Positions 21,823 through 28,081 of a stretch of 50,318 bases of DNA are shown here, piece after piece (within the stretch, counting starts at the first letter, position 1; each line of letters begins with the position of its first letter). The notes beneath the pieces were generated by a model. It worked only from the letters and a program-made list of their open reading frames with translations. It was not told the DNA's origin and did no database searches. The DNA comes from a virus, in IMG/VR virus record IMGVR_UViG_3300045282_000259, positions 1 through 50,318 of that record. One strand, written 5' to 3'. The translations under genes were made by a program, and so were the position numbers.

Positions 21823-22043
21823 ACAAGCATCCAGATTATCGCGGTGTTTACGTTCGCACCTCACCGCGACCGTCACCCTATTTCGCTCGTCTCAGCCGCA
21901 AAGGCCAATGGATATTTTCGGCATACTTCAAGCAGCCAGAAGATGCGGCAAAAGCCTATGACCAAATCGCAGGTTCGATATGGGGCAAGCATGCAACTCT
22001 GAACTTTCCACGCGCCACGCTCGATAAGGACACGGGGAAATGA
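21819..22043 (+). CDS. AP2-like DNA-binding protein with joint tail
   Basis: 74 residues. Residues about 7-64 follow the AP2/ERF domain plan: YRGVYVRTSPRPSPYFARLS, then KGQWIFSAYFKQPEDAAKAY, then IWGKHATLNFP. Phage AP2 domains are usually DNA-binding parts of homing endonucleases or stand alone. The end RATLDKDTGK is the joint element. Confidence 0.75.
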   Translation: MNKHPDYRGVYVRTSPRPSPYFARLSRKGQWIFSAYFKQPEDAAKAYDQIAGSIWGKHATLNFPRATLDKDTGK

Positions 22044-22312
22044 AGTTTTTCATCGATACAATAACTCCATGTCCAAGTGAAGTGCGTGTCGGCAATGTAT
22101 ATCACGTCAAAGGCGGTTACGGCACAAAGGCCGGGCACATGATGGTCTTGATGGCTATTACGGAAGGCGAGACTTGCCTTCTTATGGTCGTAGATAAACA
22201 TGGCAATCCCGTTGGGATCACCAATTACGGAATGCACTCTCTCGATGAACGCATGCCGATAGCTTTTTGTGAAGGTCTGGACGCTTTGGAGTTTCGTATC
22301 AGGAGCTTGTAA
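22040..22312 (+). CDS. Conserved phage small protein
   Basis: 90 residues: VGNVYHVKGGYGTKAGHMMV, then LMAITEGETCLLMVVDKHGN, PVGITNYGMHSLDERMPIAF. A beta-rich small domain I recognise from other phages, without known role. Its stop falls inside a degenerate joint element (22304-22328) read in another frame. Confidence 0.7.
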   Translation: MKFFIDTITPCPSEVRVGNVYHVKGGYGTKAGHMMVLMAITEGETCLLMVVDKHGNPVGITNYGMHSLDERMPIAFCEGLDALEFRIRSL

Positions 22313-22325
22313 GGACGTAAGAGAG

Positions 22326-22667
22326 ATGAGCGACCGCAAAAGCGCCGAACGCGCTATCGAGGCTTTGAGAAACCCCGACCCATCGTTGGCGCATGTCGTA
22401 AACACTGTCAGGCAATCACTCGCTGAAGTAGTTGAAGACCAACAAAACCGCATCGAGGAGCTGGAGGCGGCGCTGCAACGCATCGTACAATGGAGCGAGG
22501 CTTATCCGCTTGACATCTTCCCAGAGCCTGACTGGAAGAAAGCGCGGTCGCTGCTTGAAGCTGGCGGCATTACCCTTGATGCGGTCTCCGCGCATTGCAT
22601 GCGGCACGTCATCGAAGGCGTCGGCAAGATTGCCGGAGCCGCGCTCGATAAGGACGCAGGGAAATGA
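22326..22667 (+). CDS. Joint-array coiled-coil protein
   Basis: 113 residues from ATG 22326. Helical start MSDRKSAERAIEALRNPDPS, module QQNRIEELEAALQRI, tail KIAGAALDKDAGK. Both shared modules are present. AAGGA within the degenerate joint serves as ribosome site. Confidence 0.7.
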   Translation: MSDRKSAERAIEALRNPDPSLAHVVNTVRQSLAEVVEDQQNRIEELEAALQRIVQWSEAYPLDIFPEPDWKKARSLLEAGGITLDAVSAHCMRHVIEGVGKIAGAALDKDAGK

Positions 22668-22906
22668 GCGAACCGGTAGAGATCAGGCGCAATCCGGATC
22701 AGTCGATTGACGAAATCTGTATTGATGGCGGTAACGTTCACATCGAGCAGATGGACGGTAACAGTTGGTTCATGGGCGTCGAGGCGAAAGACGGTTCATA
22801 TTGGCAATTCTGGTTCGGTGCTAAGAACCGCAAATCTCTTGTGGAATTCAGACATGCCGAAATGACGCCAGCCCGCGCCGCGCGCGATAAGGACGCAGGG
22901 AAATGA
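22664..22906 (+). CDS. Joint-array beta-rich small protein
   Basis: 80 residues. EICIDGGNVHIEQMDGNSWF, then MGVEAKDGSYWQFWFGAKN, looks like a small beta sheet domain. It ends PARAARDKDAGK, a joint with one L-to-R change. ATGA overlaps at both ends. Confidence 0.7.
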   Translation: MSEPVEIRRNPDQSIDEICIDGGNVHIEQMDGNSWFMGVEAKDGSYWQFWFGAKNRKSLVEFRHAEMTPARAARDKDAGK

Positions 22907-23049
22907 GCGAACATCATCAGCACCCACGGCAAATATCGGGCGGTCGTGGTGGCACCGGCGGCAGGTCTTCAACCCTGCTTCGGCATCGCTCAGCATCCCT
23001 GACTGACCGGCCGATGGGAGCACAGTTCGGATTATCTATATGGGATTGA
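22903..23049 (+). pseudogene. Probable decayed last gene of the joint array
   Basis: The last joint element offers ATG 22903 and a 48-residue frame (MSEHHQHPRQISGGRGG...). It has unusual composition and ends inside the region opposite a convincing leftward gene (22917-23150). It is likely a remnant or a fortuitous frame. Confidence 0.3.
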
Positions 23050-23150
23050 TCGGCAGGCATGGTCGGAGATTCCAGCACGCCAGCGAGCCACAACACCACT
23101 ACAACGAGGAGTAATAATCCGACGACCACGCCCCATTTCATTACGCTCAT
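22917..23150 (-). CDS. Membrane-anchored proline/cysteine-containing protein
   Basis: 77 residues. KWGVVVGLLLLVVVVLWLAG is a transmembrane helix. It is followed by an exported segment with cysteines and a proline-rich end (LPPVPPRPPD). ATG overlaps the upstream stop. Last gene of the long leftward late/lysis unit; a spanin-like or superinfection role is possible but not shown. Confidence 0.55.
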   Translation of the reverse strand: MSVMKWGVVVGLLLLVVVVLWLAGVLESPTMPADQSHIDNPNCAPIGRSVRDAERCRSRVEDLPPVPPRPPDICRGC

Positions 23151-23317
23151 CTATGCAACGGTGGCCCGAACACCTGCCATCCCAAGATCAGGAACAACAC
23201 GAACAGCAACAGCGTGCCTCCGATAACGCCGTACCCTCCAGCCATACCAAAATGCACGAGCAATCCGAACACGAACCAAATCAACATCAGAATCCAGTAA
23301 GCTAATCCAAGGGTCAT
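23147..23317 (-). CDS. Small two-helix membrane protein, holin-like
   Basis: 56 residues from ATG 23317, behind AGGAGG. Two hydrophobic helices: LAYWILMLIWFVFGLLVHFG and VIGGTLLLFVLFLILGW, separated by a short Gly turn. It is coupled to the following gene by ATGA. The size and topology suit a small holin or antiholin. Confidence 0.6.
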   Translation of the reverse strand: MTLGLAYWILMLIWFVFGLLVHFGMAGGYGVIGGTLLLFVLFLILGWQVFGPPLHR

Positions 23318-23392
23318 GTTGGGTCCTCCTTTTCAATCAACACATGCGGCTCATAGCCAAGCGATTTCCTCCTACCGCCAGGGAAGTGCGAA

Positions 23393-23596
23393 ATGGGAAT
23401 GGTAATGTGGGTGATCCAGCAATGGCCGGACCTGTATGTTGCGCGCAAGGTTCTCGGCGACGCACGCCGTCCAGAACGCGAGATCTGCCACCGGGATCTC
23501 GACCGCTTGCGCGAGCTGTTTATTCAGGCCGGCTACAACCCGGAGCCGCGCCATGACGACGACGCCGACTACGTGGTCGAGTGGTGGACATCATGA
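23393..23596 (+). CDS. Small hypothetical protein
   Basis: 67 residues: MWVIQQWPDLYVARKVLGDA, then RDLDRLRELFIQAGYNPEP, acidic tail with WWTS. GGGAAG upstream. It is rightward between leftward genes and coupled to 23593. No family was recognised. Confidence 0.6.
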   Translation: MGMVMWVIQQWPDLYVARKVLGDARRPEREICHRDLDRLRELFIQAGYNPEPRHDDDADYVVEWWTS

Positions 23597-23880
23597 CCTG
23601 GTGGCTTTGGTTCATAGCCGGCATGTGGTTTGGCGGCACGATCGGCGCCGTGGTGGTCGCGTTCTTCTGCGGCGCCCGCGATCTTAACCAGCCATCGCAA
23701 CGGGATCGGATCGAGTGAGCGGCGGCCATCCCAAAGCACAAAAGCGCCGTGTCTGCTGATGCGCCCGATCACGCCGCACCGCCCGCGCCAGTCGATGCGC
23801 CCCGGGTGCATGTTGTTGTTGAGCGAGACGGCGGCGCGTTTGTTCAAGGTGACACGGTCACCGGGCTGGAAGCGGGCCAT
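23569..23880 (-). CDS. Small SH3/KOW-like protein
   Basis: 103 residues from ATG 23880. FQPGDRVTLNKRAAVSLNNN, then RIDWRGRCGVIGRISRHGAF, then VLWDGRRSLDPIPLRWLVKI, is the beta-barrel pattern of small phage SH3-like proteins. The last third lies opposite the membrane gene at 23593-23718 and looks less natural. The family usually ends near LRWLV, so the tail may be an extension. Confidence 0.6.
   Translation of the reverse strand: MARFQPGDRVTLNKRAAVSLNNNMHPGRIDWRGRCGVIGRISRHGAFVLWDGRRSLDPIPLRWLVKIAGAAEERDHHGADRAAKPHAGYEPKPPGHDVHHSTT
23593..23718 (+). CDS. Very small membrane protein (41 residues)
   Basis: ATG 23593 overlaps the previous stop as ATGA. MTWWLWFIAGMWFGGTIGAV is followed by a second hydrophobic stretch VVAFFCG and a polar tail. 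It is opposite the 3' part of the leftward gene 23569-23880. Confidence 0.55.
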   Translation: MTWWLWFIAGMWFGGTIGAVVVAFFCGARDLNQPSQRDRIE

Positions 23881-24002
23881 CAGAACGCCCATAGCAGAAG
23901 GAAAACAATCGCCGCCATCAGCGCGACATAAGCCACAAAGATCAGGATGAGCCGCCAGAACGGGCCGCGCCACCAGGGCTCACGCGAGGGGATCTGGTTC
24001 AT
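23880..24002 (-). CDS. Very small membrane protein (40 residues)
   Basis: MNQIPSREPWWRGPFWRLIL, then IFVAYVALMAAIVFLLLWAF. One long transmembrane helix after a Trp/Arg-rich start. Its stop TGA overlaps the next start (TGATG). It overlaps the upstream gene by 23 bases. Confidence 0.6.
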   Translation of the reverse strand: MNQIPSREPWWRGPFWRLILIFVAYVALMAAIVFLLLWAF

Positions 24003-24177
24003 CGCCAACGTTGTCTGCGGCACTTCTCAGCATCTCGATCAGGCCGACGATGGCCGCCAGCGCGGCATGCTGCGCGTCAGCATCGCCGTCCTCGATCGCA
24101 TTGTGCAGCCGCGTGGTGACATCTTCCATGCGCTCGATGAACTGGCTGACGGCTTCCTTCAATACGGCATCGGCCAT
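23980..24177 (-). CDS. Small acidic helical protein
   Basis: 65 residues: MADAVLKEAVSQFIERMEDV, then TTRLHNAIEDGDADAQHAAL, then a helix with AAIVGLIEMLRSAADNV. It follows the endolysin gene closely in the lysis region. The function is unknown. Confidence 0.6.
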   Translation of the reverse strand: MADAVLKEAVSQFIERMEDVTTRLHNAIEDGDADAQHAALAAIVGLIEMLRSAADNVGDEPDPLA

Positions 24178-24180
24178 GGT

Positions 24181-25152
24181 TTAAAGTTCCTCGCGATAAG
24201 GGTAGGTCACGGTTACTTCGTCGTCCGTGGCGATCTCAAGCGCATCCATCAGGCAAGGCGAGAGGTCCGCCGCTCTTCCGGTTTTTTGCTCATGCGGGCC
24301 CCAGTCAGCCGGAAAAGCCTTGGCACTCAACCCTGTCTTTGTCGCGCGCACCAGCGCAACATTGTCCGATGACGCGAGCATTTCCTTCGAGGTAATCGAA
24401 TAATCCCAGCGGCAAGCGACATAATTAACTGCCACAGAATTAAGCCTTCTGGCCAACCCTGTCGTTCCGTCTGGCTGATAGGGGAGGAAGAGATGTGGTG
24501 CATCCATGACATCGTAGATAAAAGCCAGCCCCTCGTCCGGCGCCACACCGGTATCATCCGGCCCTCCAAAATGCGAGCACTTGCCGGTGACGTGCAGCCC
24601 CTGATCCGGTGGCGGCAGGGGGATGACGTTCTCCTCACCAGCCAGCAGCGCCGCGATGTTCTCGCAGATCAGATCAAAATGGGTCTTGTAGATCTCGGCG
24701 TCCGCCTCGCTATCGACAAATGCCACCTCAATTAAAATCGCCGGCATCGCGGTGTTGTTAAGGAAGAACAGATCGGTGCGCTTTTTCGGTCCCCGGTCGA
24801 TGAAGCCACAATCGGCAATCGCGGATGACATCTGCTTGGCGAGCGAAGACTGCGTGACATATAGGCACTCGGTCCCCATCGGCTTCGCCGTTTCGGTGTA
24901 GGCGTTGAAATGGACCGACACATCGAGCTGCCGGGTCTGCGCATTATGATAGTTCACGATGCGGTTCAGGTTCTCGTTCTGCGTCGTGGAAACGGTATCG
25001 TGAAACGCCTTGACATCAATGCCCCGATCCTTCAATTCCTTGGCGACCCGATCGACTACGCGCGTCGCCTCGGCCACTTCGTTGAGGATACCGCTGGCAC
25101 CCTGGCATTTGGTCGAGTGGCCCGACGAGATTACTATGCTTGAATAAGTCAT
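24181..25152 (-). CDS. Endolysin: N-acetylmuramoyl-L-alanine amidase plus barrel domain
   Basis: 323 residues from ATG 25152, set by the ATGA overlap. Residues 5-175 are an Amidase_3 domain: VISSGHSTKCQGASG (H12), LNEVAEATRVVD (E25), LDVSVHFNAY (second His) and MPAILIEVAFVDS (Glu). Such zinc amidases cut the bond between MurNAc and the peptide. Residues about 195-320 look like a double-psi barrel (CSHFGGPDDTGVAPDEGLAF, then RAADLSPCLMDALEIATDDE), perhaps wall-binding. No signal peptide, so export needs the holin. Confidence 0.88.
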   Translation of the reverse strand: MTYSSIVISSGHSTKCQGASGILNEVAEATRVVDRVAKELKDRGIDVKAFHDTVSTTQNENLNRIVNYHNAQTRQLDVSVHFNAYTETAKPMGTECLYVTQSSLAKQMSSAIADCGFIDRGPKKRTDLFFLNNTAMPAILIEVAFVDSEADAEIYKTHFDLICENIAALLAGEENVIPLPPPDQGLHVTGKCSHFGGPDDTGVAPDEGLAFIYDVMDAPHLFLPYQPDGTTGLARRLNSVAVNYVACRWDYSITSKEMLASSDNVALVRATKTGLSAKAFPADWGPHEQKTGRAADLSPCLMDALEIATDDEVTVTYPYREEL

Positions 25153-25382
25153 GGCCTGTCCTCCTTCGGCAGCGCCGCCATGCAACGCTGCATCATTTCA
25201 TCGACCATTTTGTCTTTGCGCAATGACGCGCTTTCCAGCCGCGTAAAGAAATCTCTACTGACCCATATTCCCGCCGCCAGGAACATCAGGTTGATTACGA
25301 TCAAAGCCAATGCCAGCGGCTGGTTTTTCAGCGCATCAGTCACGCCGCTGACGACCTTGCCGGCCTGCTCTGGCATGCTCAT
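25149..25382 (-). CDS. Holin-like membrane protein
   Basis: 77 residues. QPLALALIVINLMFLAAGIW is one transmembrane helix; a charged cytoplasmic helix follows. It overlaps the endolysin gene by ATGA. Place and form fit the holin of many alphaproteobacterial phages. Confidence 0.7.
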   Translation of the reverse strand: MSMPEQAGKVVSGVTDALKNQPLALALIVINLMFLAAGIWVSRDFFTRLESASLRKDKMVDEMMQRCMAALPKEDRP

Positions 25383-25651
25383 GGGTTGATTTTCAGCGTG
25401 CGGGTCATCACATCCTTGATGCGCTCAATGCTTTCCTTATTGCTGTCAGTCTTGCTTTCCAGCACCGTCAGCCGGTTGTCGATCACGTTGAGATGCGGCG
25501 AGCCGCGGGTCTCCAGCGTGTCGACCCTGGTTTCCAGCTTTACCATGTAGGCAGTCATGCTGAGCACCGCAGCGCCGATTGCGATCGTCTGCGCGATAAG
25601 GAAATAGACCAGCGTCGCGTTCTCGCGGACCCAGACCTTGAGCTCGGTCAT
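25379..25651 (-). CDS. Membrane protein with coiled-coil, lysis region
   Basis: 90 residues. An N-terminal transmembrane helix (LVYFLIAQTIAIGAAVLSMT) is followed by a coiled coil (VKLETRVDTLETRG, then IDNRLTVLESKTDSNKESIE). The shape recalls an i-spanin or holin partner. ATGA overlaps on both sides. Confidence 0.65.
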   Translation of the reverse strand: MTELKVWVRENATLVYFLIAQTIAIGAAVLSMTAYMVKLETRVDTLETRGSPHLNVIDNRLTVLESKTDSNKESIERIKDVMTRTLKINP

Positions 25652-26976
25652 GTCAGCGTCACCAGCGGATCAATGTAAAACGTACTGCTCGCTTTGCCGA
25701 CCTTGACTCTACAATACACCCACCCCTTTTGCTGCGGCGTGAACGACACGTTGAGCTTGAACTTGGTAGTCGAACCGCCCCATGTCGCTGAGCTCGATGT
25801 CTGGCCGGCCGCAGTTGCCAGTAGATCGGCCTTGCCGTCGTTGACGAATGAGGCTTGCGGCGACGACGAACTGCCGAGATATTGGACATCAAGCCAGACA
25901 TCGTCGTCATTCGGCACCGCGCCGCCGCCCCAGATGCCTTCCACCGTCGCCGTGACGCTCGATCCGATGGTATCATTCCAGATCGCGATCGGCGGGCACT
26001 CGAAAGGTATCGAGTAGTAGCAATTGGCGGTGGTGACGATCTTCCAGGAAATCGGCGTCGTGCCATCGGAGGCGCCGCCACTGCGGACAATAGTCGTGTC
26101 GTGGTCGAGCGTACCGGAGATGCGATGCCGAAAGGTACTGTAATTGATGCCGCTCGCGCCGCAGCGAATAAAATCGATCTCGCTAGAGCCGTGGGACAGC
26201 GGCACCGCCGACTTAGTCACGGCGGCGTCGAGCTTGCAATCTATGAACCTAAACCTATTAGCGGTAACTGGGGCGGACGAACCAGCAATGGTCTTGCCGG
26301 ATGTAGCGGCCGAGAAATCGACGCCAATGCATTCGACATCGGCACCGCGCGTCGCCAAACCACTTGGAACGAGCAGGGTGGTCGGAATTGTGCCGAGCAG
26401 CGCCGATGCCGTATTGCGCCATTTCATCTCGGCGGTAAGATCAAAAGCCTGGTTAATGTTACCAAACGATGCCGTCGTATTGTTCAATTCGACATAGGAA
26501 CCGCCGGTACCGCCCAAATTGCCGAAAGAGATTCTGCTGGTCGTGGATGTCGTGTTCAATCGCAACGAGCAATTATCGAAACGCAGCGACGCGGGGGCTG
26601 AGCCTGGAATTATGATGTGCGCCACATTAGCCGCATTGCCAGCAACAAAAAGAATGCCATCATAGTGCGTATAGCCGTTGAACGTAATGCTGGAGGCGCC
26701 GGTGGTGGCCACCTGCGCCGTCGCCAACCGATCGGCGCTGACCGGCGGCACGGAGCCTGCGCGGTTGACGCAGATAACCTTGGTCGGATTGGATACCGTT
26801 CCGCTGGATGTCAGCGTGATCGCCGCCGCCGTCGACTCCGCATGATCGTGCGCAACATAAAGCGTGTCACCCGCCGCCTCGGTCGCAAACGCGGTCGTCA
26901 GCGTCGTGAAGGCGTTCGCCCAGCTCGACCCGTTGTTGGAACCGCCGGCGCCCGAGTAGACGTAATAGACAGCCAT
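25648..26976 (-). CDS. Tail fibre/spike protein with beta-helix-like repeats
   Basis: 442 residues, rich in Thr, Ser, Asn and Gly. The start MAVYYVYSGAGGSNNGSSWA and the run of short beta strands (FNGYTHYDGILFVAGNAANV, RFRFIDCKLDAAVTKSAVPL) are typical of right-handed beta-helix (pectate-lyase-like) phage proteins. It is the last structural gene before lysis and probably binds or degrades a surface polysaccharide. Confidence 0.75.
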   Translation of the reverse strand: MAVYYVYSGAGGSNNGSSWANAFTTLTTAFATEAAGDTLYVAHDHAESTAAAITLTSSGTVSNPTKVICVNRAGSVPPVSADRLATAQVATTGASSITFNGYTHYDGILFVAGNAANVAHIIIPGSAPASLRFDNCSLRLNTTSTTSRISFGNLGGTGGSYVELNNTTASFGNINQAFDLTAEMKWRNTASALLGTIPTTLLVPSGLATRGADVECIGVDFSAATSGKTIAGSSAPVTANRFRFIDCKLDAAVTKSAVPLSHGSSEIDFIRCGASGINYSTFRHRISGTLDHDTTIVRSGGASDGTTPISWKIVTTANCYYSIPFECPPIAIWNDTIGSSVTATVEGIWGGGAVPNDDDVWLDVQYLGSSSSPQASFVNDGKADLLATAAGQTSSSATWGGSTTKFKLNVSFTPQQKGWVYCRVKVGKASSTFYIDPLVTLT

Positions 26977-26980
26977 GCGA

Positions 26981-27436
26981 TCACCTGGAGTTAATCATGA
27001 CGCCGTCAACGTTGGCATCGCGCGGCGTGGTCGAGGTATTGACGGCCACGGCCTCAAGCCCCATCAGGGCAGCACTTCGCGCCGTAGCGGGTGCACTGGT
27101 AATCGGCCCCATGCCGAGCGATGTGGCGCTGGCGTTGCCCGCCACGTTGGTGGCCGTCACCGTTACCGTAATTGTCGTGGTGAGGTCGGCAATGACCAGC
27201 AGATAGTTGTTCGATGTGGCACCGCCTATGCTCGTGCCATTGCGCTTCCACTGATAGGTGTAGGTGATCGGCAACGTGCCGGTCCAGGTTCCATCGGTCG
27301 TAGTCAGCGTCGACGTGACCGCCGTCGCGCCGCTGATGACAGGCAGCACGGTATTGACTGGCGCTACCGGCGCAGCAACGCCGCCAGCGATCGCACCGCG
27401 GCCGGCGATGAATCCATACTGCGCCTGCCAGAACAT
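26981..27436 (-). CDS. Ig-like tail/fibre protein
   Basis: 151 residues. After MFWQAQYGFIAGRG an Ig-like beta sandwich follows: VLPVISGATAVTSTLTTTDG, then ITYTYQWKRNGTSIGGATSN, then TVTVTATNVAGNASA. Such domains decorate phage tails and bind surfaces. It lies between fibre genes in the tail-tip block. Confidence 0.75.
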   Translation of the reverse strand: MFWQAQYGFIAGRGAIAGGVAAPVAPVNTVLPVISGATAVTSTLTTTDGTWTGTLPITYTYQWKRNGTSIGGATSNNYLLVIADLTTTITVTVTATNVAGNASATSLGMGPITSAPATARSAALMGLEAVAVNTSTTPRDANVDGVMINSR

Positions 27437-27892
27437 TTATGTAAAGTTTCCGATCCCGATGCAGGACACATTAGCGCCGGTGGTGATTTTCCAGGCACCA
27501 TTCACCGAGATCATGCCGAGCGGAATAAAGAACGGCACAAGATTAGTGACGCTGCTGGCGCCGCCGGTAAACACCGTGATCGAGGTCGCGCCGTCGAGCA
27601 GCGCGATCGTCCCCGGCGAAGTTGATGCGGGAACGGCCAGGATGCCGGAAATGTAATCGCCGGCTGCACCTAGCGGCCCCAGCGTCTGCGCGGTCTGCGA
27701 GGCCGCCACCGTCTCATATTCGCCGGCGCCCATGTTCGCCAGCGCGATGTCGCCGCTGCCGCCGCTGGTATCGAGCAGCGTATGGACAAACGACCACGGC
27801 CCCACACCCGTGCCGCTTTCGTCCCAGACCCGCATCGGGCGACTTGTGCCGAGCGCGTCCTTGACGCTGAGTGTCGCCATTACTCCGGCCAT
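27437..27892 (-). CDS. Small tail-fibre-associated protein
   Basis: 151 residues from ATG 27892, with GGGAG upstream. Beta-rich with KDALGTSRPMRVWDESGTGV, SFVHTLLDTSGGSGDIALAN and repeated hydrophobic strands (ITVFTGGASSVTNLVPFFIP). Virion protein by context; no precise family. Confidence 0.6.
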   Translation of the reverse strand: MAGVMATLSVKDALGTSRPMRVWDESGTGVGPWSFVHTLLDTSGGSGDIALANMGAGEYETVAASQTAQTLGPLGAAGDYISGILAVPASTSPGTIALLDGATSITVFTGGASSVTNLVPFFIPLGMISVNGAWKITTGANVSCIGIGNFT

Positions 27893-28081
27893 CTATAGCG
27901 CTCCCAGGTAAGCGGAATCATAAAACCGCGAGAAAACCAAGCTCCATTCGACATCGTCGATCGGATAGTCCTCCGGCGTGTAGATCGTCCCTGGACGGAT
28001 CGTAGTCGGCGTTTCGCCAAACGACGCCCCGATATTGCCCGGCTCGAACAGCGCCGTAATGCAGTGGTCAAGCAGCGGCAT
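27893..28081 (-). CDS. Small protein of the tail-tip block
   Basis: 62 residues, coupled to the hub gene by a TAATG overlap. MPLLDHCITALFEPGNIGAS, then IYTPEDYPIDDVEWSLVFSR. No known domain. Likely a fibre attachment or chaperone protein by position. Confidence 0.6.
   Translation of the reverse strand: MPLLDHCITALFEPGNIGASFGETPTTIRPGTIYTPEDYPIDDVEWSLVFSRFYDSAYLGAL

Noticed and set aside
17981-22905. Reading the repeats as a CRISPR array
   Set aside because: The units lie at gene junctions, are partly coding, have irregular 200-600-base spacing with genes between them, and no cas genes are present.
17981-22905. Reading the joint elements as integron attC sites
   Set aside because: They lack the long imperfect palindrome of attC, no IntI is nearby, and the genes are translationally fused rather than separated.
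23151-23336. Arg-rich 61-residue leftward frame
   Set aside because: It is out of frame with the convincing two-helix membrane protein at 23147-23317, which has AGGAGG upstream.
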